20,912 bases of DNA from Lachnospiraceae bacterium UBA6403 (GTDB lineage: Bacteria > Bacillota > Clostridia > Lachnospirales > Lachnospiraceae): positions 1 through 20,912 of the forward strand of contig DJPV01000039.1 in assembly GCA_002437435.1 (NCBI GenBank). The letters run 5' to 3'. The position numbers were made by a program, and so were the translations under genes. The notes below the pieces were generated by a model. The model made no database searches and was not told where the DNA came from. It saw only the letters and a list, made by a program, of their open reading frames with translations. Of this stretch, positions 8,264 through 15,971 are shown one piece after another; the stretch's first letter is position 1; each line of letters begins with the position of its first letter.

Positions 8264-9461
8264 AGAGGATTTTCCATTATTACAGACAAATAAAACCATT
8301 TATATAGACAATGCGGCTACAGCACAGAAGCCGGCCGTTGTAATTGAAGCAGAGAAGCGTTTTTATGAAGAAAGCAATGCGAATCCGCTTCGTGGCTTCT
8401 ATCCGCTGAGTCTTGCAGCAACAGAAGCATATGAGGATGCCAGAAAAGTTGTGCGTGATTTTATTCATGCGGATTCTGAAAAAGAGATTATCTTTACAAG
8501 GAATACAACAGAGAGTCTGAACCTTGTTGCATACAGCTATGCATGCAGTCATTTGCAATCAGGAGATGAGATCGCAGTCAGCATCATGGAACATCACAGC
8601 AACATTCTCCCATGGCAGATGGCAGCAAGAATGACAGGTGCAACTGTCCGGTATCTGAACTGTGAAAAGGACGGGGCTTTGACAGATGAGACACTTGCAG
8701 CAGGAATCAATGAGAAGACAAAGCTTGTAGCGATCGGACAAGTATCCAATGTTCTCGGTTGTGTGAATCCGATCAAGAAGATCGCAAAGCTTGCACATGC
8801 AGTTGGCGCAGTCATTGTAGTAGATGCAGCACAGAGCGCACCGCATATGCCGATTGATGTCAAAGATCTGGATGCAGATTTCCTTGCATTTTCCGGTCAC
8901 AAATTGATGGGACCGATGGGGATAGGTGTGTTATATGGAAAAGAAGCATTACTGGAAGAGATGCCACCATTTATGACAGGTGGAGAGATGATCCAGTCGG
9001 TAACGACAGAAGGAGCGGTATGGGCTGAACTTCCACATAAGTTCGAGGCCGGAACCGTAAATGCAGCCGGAGCAGCCGGACTTGCAGCCGCAATTTCGTA
9101 TATTAATAAGATCGGTTTAGAGACAATCGAGCAGAGAGAACTGGAACTGACCAGACATGCGATGGAAGGACTAGCAAAAATCCCTCATGTTCATGTGATC
9201 GGATCGGAAGATCCTGCAAACCATACCGGTATTGTGGCATTTACGATCGACAACGTACATCCACATGATGTCAGTGAGATCATGGCAGCAGATGGTATCG
9301 ATGTTCGTGCCGGCCACCATTGCGCACAGCCATTACTTACTTATCTGAAGGTGTATAATACAACAAGAGCCAGCTTTATGTTCTACAATACGATAGAAGA
9401 AGTCGATGCATTTGTAGATAGTGTTGCAAATGTCAGAAGGAGAATGGGATATGGAGAATAG
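8244..9461 (+). CDS. sufS: cysteine desulfurase SufS
   Basis: This 405-residue type II (SufS/CsdA-like) PLP enzyme removes sulfur from L-cysteine as a persulfide and yields alanine. The PLP lysine is K220 in SGHKLMGP, and the catalytic cysteine is C360 in RAGHHCAQPLL. MEHHSNILPW and YIDNAATAQKP are standard. The short RAGHHC loop is the type II form that needs a sulfur acceptor, here supplied by SufU encoded next door. Start 8244 lies inside the end of sufD with GAGGT at 8231-8235 upstream. It overlaps sufU by 11 bases. Confidence 0.97.
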   Translation: MTEKNYKEDFPLLQTNKTIYIDNAATAQKPAVVIEAEKRFYEESNANPLRGFYPLSLAATEAYEDARKVVRDFIHADSEKEIIFTRNTTESLNLVAYSYACSHLQSGDEIAVSIMEHHSNILPWQMAARMTGATVRYLNCEKDGALTDETLAAGINEKTKLVAIGQVSNVLGCVNPIKKIAKLAHAVGAVIVVDAAQSAPHMPIDVKDLDADFLAFSGHKLMGPMGIGVLYGKEALLEEMPPFMTGGEMIQSVTTEGAVWAELPHKFEAGTVNAAGAAGLAAAISYINKIGLETIEQRELELTRHAMEGLAKIPHVHVIGSEDPANHTGIVAFTIDNVHPHDVSEIMAADGIDVRAGHHCAQPLLTYLKVYNTTRASFMFYNTIEEVDAFVDSVANVRRRMGYGE

Positions 9462-9873
9462 AAGTTTTTATAATGAGATCCTGACGGAACACAATATCCG
9501 GCCGGAATTCAAACATGATCTTCCGGATGCGAACATCGTACTGGAAGGTGTAAACCCGAACTGTGGAGATGATATCTGGTTGAAGTTAAAGGTAGAAAAC
9601 GGAATCATCGAAGACGGAGCATTTGTCGGAGATGGTTGTGCGATTTCACAGGCATCCGCTGATATCATGCTTGGCATGATCGTCGGAAAGACCGAAGAAG
9701 AAGCCTTAAAACTTGGAAAGCTTTTCCTAAAGATGATACAGGGCGAAGCGACTGACGAGGAGATCGATGAACTGGAAGAAGCATCCGCCTTAAAAGACAT
9801 TTCCCATATGCCCGCCCGTGTAAAATGCGCGGTTCTTGGCTGGCACACCCTGGAGGAAGCATTAAAGAAATAA
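9451..9873 (+). CDS. sufU: sulfur acceptor / SUF system protein SufU
   Basis: This 140-residue Zn-dependent sulfurtransferase accepts the persulfide from SufS and hands it to the scaffold. Zinc and transfer residues are C38 and D40 in NPNCGDD, C63 in GDGCAIS and C126 in VKCAVLGW, matching B. subtilis SufU C41, D43, C66 and C128. The ATG at 9451 follows AGAAGGAGA at good spacing; an in-frame GTG at 9421 would add ten non-family residues, so the ATG is used. It overlaps sufS by 11 bases, is the last gene of the operon, and is followed four bases later by a terminator. Confidence 0.95.
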   Translation: MENRSFYNEILTEHNIRPEFKHDLPDANIVLEGVNPNCGDDIWLKLKVENGIIEDGAFVGDGCAISQASADIMLGMIVGKTEEEALKLGKLFLKMIQGEATDEEIDELEEASALKDISHMPARVKCAVLGWHTLEEALKK

Positions 9874-9876
9874 ACG

Positions 9877-9925
9877 AAAAACAGCTACTGTCACATGTCA
9901 GACAACATAGATAGTAGCTGTTTTT
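9877..9925 (+). terminator. terminator of the suf operon
   Basis: AAAAACAGCTACT (9877-9889) is fully complementary to AGTAGCTGTTTTT (9913-9925), a 13-pair stem with a 23-base loop. It lies four bases after the sufU stop codon. Terminal A- and T-runs would allow use from the opposite strand as well. Confidence 0.8.
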
Positions 9926-9992
9926 AAGTTCTCAGTTATTCACATCGGTTCTTAGCGATAATGAAATGTATTTATTATTGAGAAATAGAAAC

Positions 9993-10140
9993 AAAAATGG
10001 AAGAGGGTATTACTATTATGAAGTAAGCCTGCCTGAGCGCTGGTACTTAGGCTGCGTATTTTGCAGCCTTATGTACCACTGCGTCGAAGGTAGAGTGAAA
10101 ACGTCTTACGTAATAATAGGTAATACCCTCTTCCATTTTT
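9993..10140. repeat. 148-bp MITE-like palindromic element or structured RNA
   Basis: The ends are perfect 21-base inverted repeats (9993-10013 and 10120-10140; outer bases AAAAATGGAAGAGGG). After a one-base bulge, pairing continues with TATTAT (10014-10019) and GTAAG (10023-10027) against CTTAC (10105-10109). At the centre is a second hairpin: TGGTAC (10041-10046) with GTACCA (10073-10078), enclosing GGCTGC (10050-10055) with GCAGCC (10063-10068). No coding frame of note lies within. Clear target-site duplications were not found. The element sits between two convergent operons that already have, on the suf side, a conventional terminator. It could be a non-autonomous transposon, a stable RNA, or a terminator for the minus-strand ABC operon that ends at 10150. 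Confidence 0.7.
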
Positions 10141-10149
10141 GAGCACAGT

Positions 10150-10974
10150 TTATAATACTTTCGAAAGGAAATCCTTCAGTCGAGGATTCTTCGGATTGCC
10201 AAAGAATTCTTCCGGCGTACCGGTTTCAAGAATCTGTCCCTCATCAATAAAGAGGACTTTATTGGCAACCTCCTTTGCAAATCCCATTTCATGAGTAACC
10301 ACGATCATGGTCATTCCTTCTTTTGCAAGATCCTTCATCAGATCGAGAACTTCTCCAACCATTTCAGGATCAAGAGCAGAAGTCGGTTCATCAAATAAGA
10401 TCACATCCGGATTCATAGCAAGTGCACGGATAATGGCAACTCGCTGTTTCTGACCACCGGATAAAGTAGAAGGATATACATCTGCTTTATCTTCCAGACC
10501 GATTCGTTTCAGAAGTTCTTCTGCCTTTGCTCTTGCCTCGGCAACGATCTGAGATTTACTTGTTGTGATCTCTATTTTCTCCTGCTTTTCTTTGCGGAAC
10601 AGGTTCGTAAACGGAAGCATGCGATTGTGACGCTTCGCTTTTTTCAGATCCTGACAACGCACCAGTACAGGAGCGAGCATGATATTCTGAATAACAGTTT
10701 TGTTATTATACAGATTGAAATGCTGGAATACCATTCCCATGTGGCGACGGTGGATGTTGATATCAACCTTTGGGTCTGCAATATCGACACCATTGAAGAT
10801 GATCTGACCGCCGGTCGGGTCTTCCATACAATTTAAACAGCGAAGAAATGTACTTTTACCAGAACCTGAAGGACCGATTACAACCATTATATCGCCTTTA
10901 TCGATTGTGACATTGATGCCTCGTAAAACTTCATTGTCACCAAAGTGTTTTTCAAGATTAATGACGTCTATCAC
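10150..10974 (-). CDS. polar amino-acid ABC transporter ATP-binding protein (GlnQ/HisP type)
   Basis: This 274-residue ATPase subunit carries Walker [10 protein letters not shown] (residues 34-42), Q-loop FQHFNL (83-88), signature LSGGQKQR (171-178), Walker [13 protein letters not shown] (191-202) and the switch VVTHEMGF. The family is normally about 240 residues. The extra length is a basic segment of about 30 residues (roughly 115-145, [18 protein letters not shown] and on) inserted in the helical subdomain ahead of the signature. It starts with GTG at 10974 and overlaps the permease gene by 17 bases; no nearby ATG fits. It energises uptake of an amino acid, probably polar, with the permease and lipoprotein encoded upstream on the same strand. 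Confidence 0.93.
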   Translation of the reverse strand: MIDVINLEKHFGDNEVLRGINVTIDKGDIMVVIGPSGSGKSTFLRCLNCMEDPTGGQIIFNGVDIADPKVDINIHRRHMGMVFQHFNLYNNKTVIQNIMLAPVLVRCQDLKKAKRHNRMLPFTNLFRKEKQEKIEITTSKSQIVAEARAKAEELLKRIGLEDKADVYPSTLSGGQKQRVAIIRALAMNPDVILFDEPTSALDPEMVGEVLDLMKDLAKEGMTMIVVTHEMGFAKEVANKVLFIDEGQILETGTPEEFFGNPKNPRLKDFLSKVL

Positions 10975-11668
10975 TCTTTCTCAGGCTCCTTTCCATTATT
11001 TTGATACCAAGACTGATCAGGAGCACCATCACAATATAGATCAGTGCCATAACCAGATATGGGATCATGAATTCGTAGCTGTTACTTCCGATATAGTTAA
11101 ATGCTACATACAGATCAGTAGCACCGACAAAACTTACAACAGATGTTTCCTTAATCAGAGATATAAATTCATTTCCCAGAGTAGGCAGGATATTTTTAAC
11201 TGCCTGAGGAATCACGATCTTACGCATGGTCGTTGCAAAGCTAAGTCCCATGGCACGTCCACCTTCCATCTGACCGGGATCTACAGACATGATACCACCA
11301 CGCATGATCTCAGAAATATAAGCACCACTGTTTAAACCAAATACAAGCATGGATACCTGAACACCGCTCATATGTCCGCCAACTAAAGGAAGGAGAACAT
11401 AATAGAAGAGCAGCAGCTGGACTACCATAGGAGTTCCACGGAAGAAACCTACATAGACGCTGCAGATCGCATCCAGAACCCGTGGCAGGCGTTTATATTT
11501 CGGGATAACACGGACGGTAGCGATCAGGGTTCCGATCAGGATACCAAGTACCAGACCGACAACAGCGATCAGTACTGTATGGCGTAATCCTTCCAGAACC
11601 TTGACATAGCCTCTGTTATCAATGAATATTTCTATGAATTTTTGTATTTTATTTGAAATGTCTCCCAT
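10958..11668 (-). CDS. polar amino-acid ABC transporter permease (HisM/GlnP type)
   Basis: This 236-residue integral membrane subunit of the His/Glu/Gln/Arg/opine family has several hydrophobic segments. The cytoplasmic EAA coupling loop is [20 protein letters not shown], which docks to the ATPase. The family block [12 protein letters not shown] and the [11 protein letters not shown] motif are present. ATG at 11668 is preceded by AAAGGA at seven bases. It lies 37 bases downstream of the binding-protein gene and overlaps the ATPase gene, so all three form one operon. Only one permease is encoded, so it probably works as a homodimer. Confidence 0.94.
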   Translation of the reverse strand: MGDISNKIQKFIEIFIDNRGYVKVLEGLRHTVLIAVVGLVLGILIGTLIATVRVIPKYKRLPRVLDAICSVYVGFFRGTPMVVQLLLFYYVLLPLVGGHMSGVQVSMLVFGLNSGAYISEIMRGGIMSVDPGQMEGGRAMGLSFATTMRKIVIPQAVKNILPTLGNEFISLIKETSVVSFVGATDLYVAFNYIGSNSYEFMIPYLVMALIYIVMVLLISLGIKIMERSLRKSDRRH

Positions 11669-11705
11669 GAAATATCCTTTCGACTATTTATCACCAGTAT
11701 TTATC

Positions 11706-12578
11706 TTACTGCATAGAGTTTAATGCTTTTGTAATAGCTTCAGCAGGAGCTGAATCGATGATAACGTAATTTAAGTTTCCGTTTAATAAATCCTGAACTG
11801 CAAGTGAACCGTTCTTGTAACCTGTAGATGTCATCTTAAGACCGGCAAATCCCCAGTCATCATCACCTTCGCAGTAGAACTGTCCGGTTGTACCTGTCTG
11901 GAAACCGATCTTGCTGCTTGAATCCTTAGCGTTAAGGATTGCATTTACATCATCAGCAGTCTTGCAGTCATCAAATTCTGTGTTGTCAGATGGAACGATC
12001 AGTTTCTGGGAAGCCTTGTAGTAAGGGTCTGAGAAAGCTACATATTCTTCACGGTCCGGTTTGATTGTAAGACCAGCCATAGCGATATCACATTTCTGCT
12101 GACCAACGGAGAGACATACAGCATCGAAATCCATATTCTGGATAACCAGTTCCTTACCAAGTTTGTCAGCAAGTGCCTTAGCGATCTCCATATCAATTCC
12201 GTAGTAGTTCTCACCCTTTGTATACTCAAATGGTTCGAATGCAGCGTTTGTTGCTACAACTAACTGATCCTTGCTTGAATCCAATGTAGCTGATTCAACA
12301 GCAACAGGCTCTCCGTCACCGAAGTAGTGGTTGCAGATCTCTTCAAATGTACCATCTGAATTCATATCTGCGATAAACGTATTAACTTCTTTTAATAAGT
12401 CAGGCTGTGTTTTGTCAACACCAAAAGCGTATTCCTCATCTGTGAGGTCGATCTCGATAACTTTGGCTGTCTTCTTGTCAGAAGATTTGCTGTCATCATT
12501 TTTGCTTCCACATGCTGTTAATGCAGTCATAGCCAGAGCTGCAGACATAGTAATTGCTAAAAATTTTTTAAGTTTCAT
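11706..12578 (-). CDS. amino-acid ABC transporter substrate-binding lipoprotein, apparently circularly permuted
   Basis: This 290-residue lipoprotein has signal peptide MKLKKFLAITMSAALAMTA and lipobox LTAC with C23 as the lipidated residue. The SBP_bac_3 fold is recognisable but its order is rearranged. In ordinary members the mature protein begins near LVVATNAAFEPFEY and ends with a lobe-I segment of the type LTEEEYgiavkKgn..LL..vN..l.....GT...I...yF. Here that terminal segment comes first (residues about 38-87: LTDEEYAFGVDKTQPDLLKE then VNTFIADMNSDGTFEEICNH). A linker (about 88-104) follows, then the normal start LVVATNAAFEPFEY (106-119), FSDPYY and GTTGQF. The protein stops shortly after VIIDSAPAEAI, exactly where the moved segment should follow. 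Ligand residues (R of KPDREEY, D of VIIDSAP) remain. The reading frame is intact and its operon position is normal, so it is probably functional. Confidence 0.92.
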   Translation of the reverse strand: MKLKKFLAITMSAALAMTALTACGSKNDDSKSSDKKTAKVIEIDLTDEEYAFGVDKTQPDLLKEVNTFIADMNSDGTFEEICNHYFGDGEPVAVESATLDSSKDQLVVATNAAFEPFEYTKGENYYGIDMEIAKALADKLGKELVIQNMDFDAVCLSVGQQKCDIAMAGLTIKPDREEYVAFSDPYYKASQKLIVPSDNTEFDDCKTADDVNAILNAKDSSSKIGFQTGTTGQFYCEGDDDWGFAGLKMTSTGYKNGSLAVQDLLNGNLNYVIIDSAPAEAITKALNSMQ

Positions 12579-12611
12579 TTTTCATTACTTCCTTTCATTC
12601 TTTTCTGAATA

Positions 12612-12640
12612 AATATACCATTGTGTTTGGGAAAATGCAA
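12612..12640 (-). promoter_or_regulatory. probable promoter of the amino-acid ABC operon
   Basis: Read on the minus strand, TTGCAT (12640-12635) is followed after 17 bases by TATATT (12617-12612), 34 bases ahead of the binding-protein start codon. The -10 matches five of six consensus bases and the -35 four of six. A GAAAGGAAG ribosome site precedes the ATG. I see no convincing terminator for the YitT gene that lies just upstream, so some readthrough may add to expression. Confidence 0.5.
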
Positions 12641-12686
12641 TTTATATATGCAAAAAAAGCTGGAAATTACAGGTTTTATGCAGGTT

Positions 12687-13565
12687 TTATAAATGTTTTT
12701 CATATTTCCCGCCAATATGCATACCTTCTTTTACCACAATGAAGGCATGTTCGTCGATGTTTTTCAGCCCGCGGCGGAGATGAACACATTCATATTTGGA
12801 TAGGATTGTAACGATCATATAGGTTGTTTCTTCGGTGTAACCACCACGTGCTTCCCACCAGGTCGCATCTCGATGAAATTCATTTACGATATAATCAAGG
12901 ATTGCTTCCGGTTCTTCTTTCGTGTAAATCACAACTTCGGTATTGATGTTCTGTGTGTGTGCTTTGTCAGTCATCAGTGTGCTGACCGCTGAATAGATAA
13001 TACTGTATACGGCTGTCGGAATACCAAAAAGGATCGCACAGATACCGTAGACAACAGCGTTGACTGTCAGAGAGACTTTTCCCACGCTGAAGTTTTTGTA
13101 TTTCTTTGTAAAGAACATGCCGACGATATCCATGCCGCCACTGGAACCACCGGAGCGTAAGGAGATACCGATGCCTGTACCCGCAAGAAGTCCACCCATG
13201 ATGCTGGCAGTCAGGCTGTCATTTACCAGTGGGGTCGTCGGAATCGGAAATACACTTAAAAATATCGTCTGACTGATCAGACACACCAGTGTCCGTCTGA
13301 AGAAACTCTTTCCGATCGAGATATAAGCAATGATAAATAAAGGTACATTTAAAATAAAGTTAATGATACCTGCGATATCCGTTCCTGATGCGAGTGATGG
13401 AAATACCTGAATCAGTAAGGTTCGTATGATCTGACTGATACCAAGGACACCGCCATTATACAGACTGGCGGGAACGATAAAAAAGTTGATTCCGGCAGCA
13501 AATAAAACCATGCCGCCGATTGCAGCAGCATTTCTCTGCCAGAGTGTTTTGTCTTTAAGATTCAT
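12687..13565 (-). CDS. YitT family membrane protein with C-terminal DUF2179 domain
   Basis: This 292-residue protein has about five hydrophobic segments in its first two thirds, with the family's INFFIVPASLYNGGVLGISQ and LRSGGSSGGMDIVGMFFTKK blocks. A cytoplasmic C-terminal DUF2179 domain follows (from about residue 205: NTEVVIYTKEEPEAI, TYMIVTILSKYE, DEHAFIVVKEGMHIGGKY). The molecular function of YitT proteins is not settled. The second ATG (13565) is chosen because AGGGAGG lies eight bases before it, whereas the first ATG (13571) would be only about two bases from it. It is encoded between the ABC operon and the divergent ion-transporter gene, with no obvious functional link to either. Confidence 0.9.
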   Translation of the reverse strand: MNLKDKTLWQRNAAAIGGMVLFAAGINFFIVPASLYNGGVLGISQIIRTLLIQVFPSLASGTDIAGIINFILNVPLFIIAYISIGKSFFRRTLVCLISQTIFLSVFPIPTTPLVNDSLTASIMGGLLAGTGIGISLRSGGSSGGMDIVGMFFTKKYKNFSVGKVSLTVNAVVYGICAILFGIPTAVYSIIYSAVSTLMTDKAHTQNINTEVVIYTKEEPEAILDYIVNEFHRDATWWEARGGYTEETTYMIVTILSKYECVHLRRGLKNIDEHAFIVVKEGMHIGGKYEKHL

Positions 13566-13810
13566 ATGCATGCCCTCCCTTATTAATGATTGCGTAGTTT
13601 GTGTAGATTATAAGCTTTAACCGGTTGACATTACCAATACAGGAACGCTTTTATAATTATTTATATGTAGAGTATAAAATATTTCCGGCAAAAAAGCATC
13701 TAAAATATAAGGAAGATCTGATCATAAATTGCAGAATTACGGGTTGTGGGGCGGAAATGAATGCAGTACAATAGTTCAGACAGAAAATATGCGTTAAGAG
13801 GGTCAGATAA
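13566..13810. promoter_or_regulatory. divergent intergenic region with weak promoter candidates
   Basis: On the plus strand a perfect TTGACA (13625-13630) is followed by TATAAT (13652-13657), but the spacing is 21 bases; with 18 bases the -10 would be the poorer TTTTAT. On the minus strand TATAAT occurs about 35 bases before the YitT ribosome site with a weak -35. An eight-base palindrome AACCGGTT adjoins the TTGACA. The next gene has AAGAGGGT before its ATG. No other structure was seen. Confidence 0.35.
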
Positions 13811-15034
13811 ATGAAGAAGATTTTATATTTTATAAAAAGCGAAACGGTTTTATCAATAGCGATCATGCTGGCAGTAGTATCAGCTTTTTTTGTAGTCCCT
13901 GATCGGGAATATATTTCATATATTGATTTCCGGACATTGGCGATCCTGTTCTGCCTTATGGGAATTGTCACGGGATTGAGGAATATTGGTGTGTTTGATA
14001 AATTGGCAGAACGGCTGTTAGTAAAGGTGCATGGGATCGGGGGAGTAACGGTGATCCTTGTATGCCTGTGTTTCTTTATGTCGATGTTTATAACAAATGA
14101 TGTATCACTAATTACATTTGTGCCGTTTACAATTATTTTAATGAAGAAACTGAACCCGGATGCCGATGGCAGATGGATGTTAAAAGTAATTGTCATGCAG
14201 ACGATCGCAGCAAACCTTGGCAGTATGCTGACACCTGTTGGCAATCCTCAGAATCTCTATCTGTATGGGAAAGCAGGTATCAGTGTTGCGGGGTTTTTAA
14301 AGATCATGCTGCCGTATACCGTCTGCGCATTTGCCTTGTTAATGGGATGGATCGGTCTGGCTGTCATAGTTCGAAAAGGAAAGGTGGACTATGAGGGAAA
14401 GACAGAAGTGAAGGAAAATAAGGATTTGGAATCTAAGGCAGATGAAGCTTTGCCGAAAAGAAAGACATTTATGTCAGAGATTTCTGATTCAAAAGGGATT
14501 CAAGATAAGTCAGGATGGGTTGAAAAACTTGTAGTATATATTTCCCTTTTTGCAGTGAGTCTGCTTGCGGTTTCGCATATCCTTCCGTACGGTGTGCCTT
14601 TTATTCTGGTTCTTTTATATCTGATCCTGCGAGATCGGAAGATCCTGACACAGGTTGATTATTCCCTGTTGTGTATTTTTATTGCACTGTTTATATTTAT
14701 TGGTAATCTCGGACGCATCCCGGCATTCAGCCAGATGCTTTCAAATATATTGACCGGACGGGAAGTCGTCACTTCGGTAATTGCAAGTCAGGTAATGAGT
14801 AATGTTCCGGCGGCAATTCTGTTATCTGGATTTACAGACCGTATACGGGAACTGGTGATCGGCACAAATCTTGGAGGACTTGGAACCTTGATAGCATCAA
14901 TGGCAAGTCTGATCAGCTTCAAATATGTTGCAAAGGAAAACCGGTCGTTCCGTGGCAGATATTTTCTGGAATTCACAGTTGCAAATGTTATTTTCCTTCT
15001 TATAATGCTGATCCTTTATCGTTTGCTTTCTTAG
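13811..15034 (+). CDS. ion transporter superfamily permease (ArsB/NhaD/SLC13-like)
   Basis: This 407-residue multi-pass membrane protein has the two inverted halves typical of the IT superfamily. The first half carries FITNDVSLITFVPFTI and MLTPVGNPQNLYLYG; the second carries SNVPAAILLSGF and the related NLGGLGTLIASMASLISFKY. These paired TND/SNVP and TPVGNPQN/GTLIASMAS motifs form the re-entrant hairpin substrate sites. A charged, poorly conserved cytoplasmic loop (about residues 195-235) joins the halves. The substrate (anion, dicarboxylate, arsenite or Na+/H+ exchange) cannot be decided, because no ars or metabolic genes lie nearby. ATG 13811 follows AAGAGGGT. The last 35 bases overlap the 3' end of the convergent TetR pseudogene. 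Confidence 0.88.
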   Translation: MKKILYFIKSETVLSIAIMLAVVSAFFVVPDREYISYIDFRTLAILFCLMGIVTGLRNIGVFDKLAERLLVKVHGIGGVTVILVCLCFFMSMFITNDVSLITFVPFTIILMKKLNPDADGRWMLKVIVMQTIAANLGSMLTPVGNPQNLYLYGKAGISVAGFLKIMLPYTVCAFALLMGWIGLAVIVRKGKVDYEGKTEVKENKDLESKADEALPKRKTFMSEISDSKGIQDKSGWVEKLVVYISLFAVSLLAVSHILPYGVPFILVLLYLILRDRKILTQVDYSLLCIFIALFIFIGNLGRIPAFSQMLSNILTGREVVTSVIASQVMSNVPAAILLSGFTDRIRELVIGTNLGGLGTLIASMASLISFKYVAKENRSFRGRYFLEFTVANVIFLLIMLILYRLLS

Positions 15035-15603
15035 CATAATCAAGCAGTACAGCAGGAATGGAGGTATGAATGATGATCGAATAATATTCGATAAGTTGCT
15101 CTTTCTTGTAAGCATTGGGATGCTGTGCAAGCTGGATCAGCATACCGGCCATTCCTTCGGTGAAAAGGTTGCAAAGAAAGTTCAGCAAATCATCTGATAC
15201 CCGGATGTCTAGTGTTTCTTCCATAGAAATAATAATTTTTCTTGTGATGCTGATAAAATCCTGATAAAAGAAGCTTTTCAGAACATCCCTGCCAAGAGAG
15301 TCGTAGGTGCAGCTTATTATAAAAGCATTGTGTTGAACATAATCAAAAACAAAGTTGATCACATCGGTATAATCATTGATCAGGTCATATTTTTTTACAA
15401 TGTCGATGGCTTCCTGTTCAAATATCCATTTTAATAAAGATATATATATCTTCAAAATGATAATAAAAGGTTTTGCGGTTTACATTACATTCGCGGATGA
15501 TCTCACTGACGGTTATTTTAGAAAACGGTTTGCGCGTCATCAGTTCTTTTAATGTATCTGCCAAAGCCTTTTTTGTATTATAAGAAACTTCTTCGTTGGT
15601 CAT
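15000..15603 (-). pseudogene. TetR/AcrR-family regulator, frameshifted at an (AT)5 tract
   Basis: One TetR-type gene is split between two frames. The N-terminal frame starts at ATG 15603 (GGGAGGA ribosome site upstream) and encodes the helix-turn-helix, with TVSEIIRECNVNRKTFYYHF-like sequence, then runs into a stop soon after FEDIYIF. The rest continues in another frame from about 15450 to 15000, as LLKWIFEQEAIDIVKKYD through a C-terminal ligand-binding domain ending AKKANDKGSAL. The switch lies at an (AT)5 run (15440-15449) inside a 16-base palindrome. Adding one AT unit, or losing one base, restores a single reading frame of about 200 residues. Both halves look well preserved, so the lesion is recent, a reversible slippage event or a sequence error. 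It is divergent from the MMPL operon, its most likely target. Confidence 0.85.
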
Positions 15604-15650
15604 AAAATTTCCTCCCATTTTCTTCGTACAAGTTATGTTTTGTTTAAATT

Positions 15651-15743
15651 TATTATACAGTTGTCCATCAAACTTTCAACGGACAAACAGGAAATATTTG
15701 CCCATCAAATAGCACCGATTTGTCCGATATTACACAGTTGTCC
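15651..15743. promoter_or_regulatory. repeated TTGTCC/GGACAA boxes, candidate TetR operators
   Basis: The divergent region carries TTGTCC at 15661, 15720 and 15738 and its complement GGACAA at 15681. CGGACAAA (15680-15687) and TTTGTCCG (15719-15726) are perfect inverted copies. A 16-base segment is directly repeated with one mismatch at 15651-15666 and 15728-15743 (TATTAnACAGTTGTCC). A TATAAT lies downstream at 15779-15784 without a good -35, as expected of a regulated promoter. The link to the adjacent TetR gene is inferred from position. Confidence 0.5.
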
Positions 15744-15843
15744 TGCGATTGACCATAGAAGAACATAACAGGTCTGCATATAATCTTATCCAGTGTAGAT
15801 GATATCTGACCGGATAAATCCTATTAATATAGAAGAAACGCAT

Positions 15844-15939
15844 ATCATGAGAGATAGGTTTCTATATGGAAGGAATGTAGATCATGACAGACAGTTTCTT
15901 TATAAAAGAAACATAGGTTATGACAGATAGATTTTTTTT
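15844..15939 (+). repeat. three imperfect tandem repeats in the MMPL leader
   Basis: Units beginning ATCATGAGAGATAGGTTT (15844), ATCATGACAGACAGTTT (15881) and GTTATGACAGATAGATTT (15917) recur with a 36-37 base period just upstream of the MMPL ribosome site. The middle unit ends in a hairpin, GTTTCTTT (15894-15901) with AAAGAAAC (15905-15912). The last unit runs into eight T. The repeats lie in the presumed 5' untranslated region and could bind a regulator or fold as RNA. Confidence 0.55.
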
Positions 15940-15971
15940 GAAGGTCAGAGAGAGAAAGGAGAAACACGAGC

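Noticed and set aside
9993..10140. Interpreting the palindrome purely as a bidirectional terminator
   Set aside because: The suf operon has its own terminator at 9877-9925, and a terminator does not need a 148-base span with an independent central hairpin. Terminator activity may still be a by-product.
10907..11335. 142-codon plus-strand frame across the permease/ATPase junction
   Set aside because: It is antisense to two well-conserved ABC genes and reads as low-complexity H/T/S-rich sequence without a ribosome site.
12650..12730. Terminator for the YitT gene
   Set aside because: Only a six-pair GGAAAT/ATTTCC match with a large loop and a short AAAACCTG direct repeat were seen. Neither resembles an intrinsic terminator.
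15440..15449. Programmed ribosomal frameshift in the TetR gene
   Set aside because: There is no slippery heptamer, stimulatory structure or upstream Shine-Dalgarno of the known kind. Simple dinucleotide slippage in the DNA explains the break better, though the 16-base palindrome there was noted.
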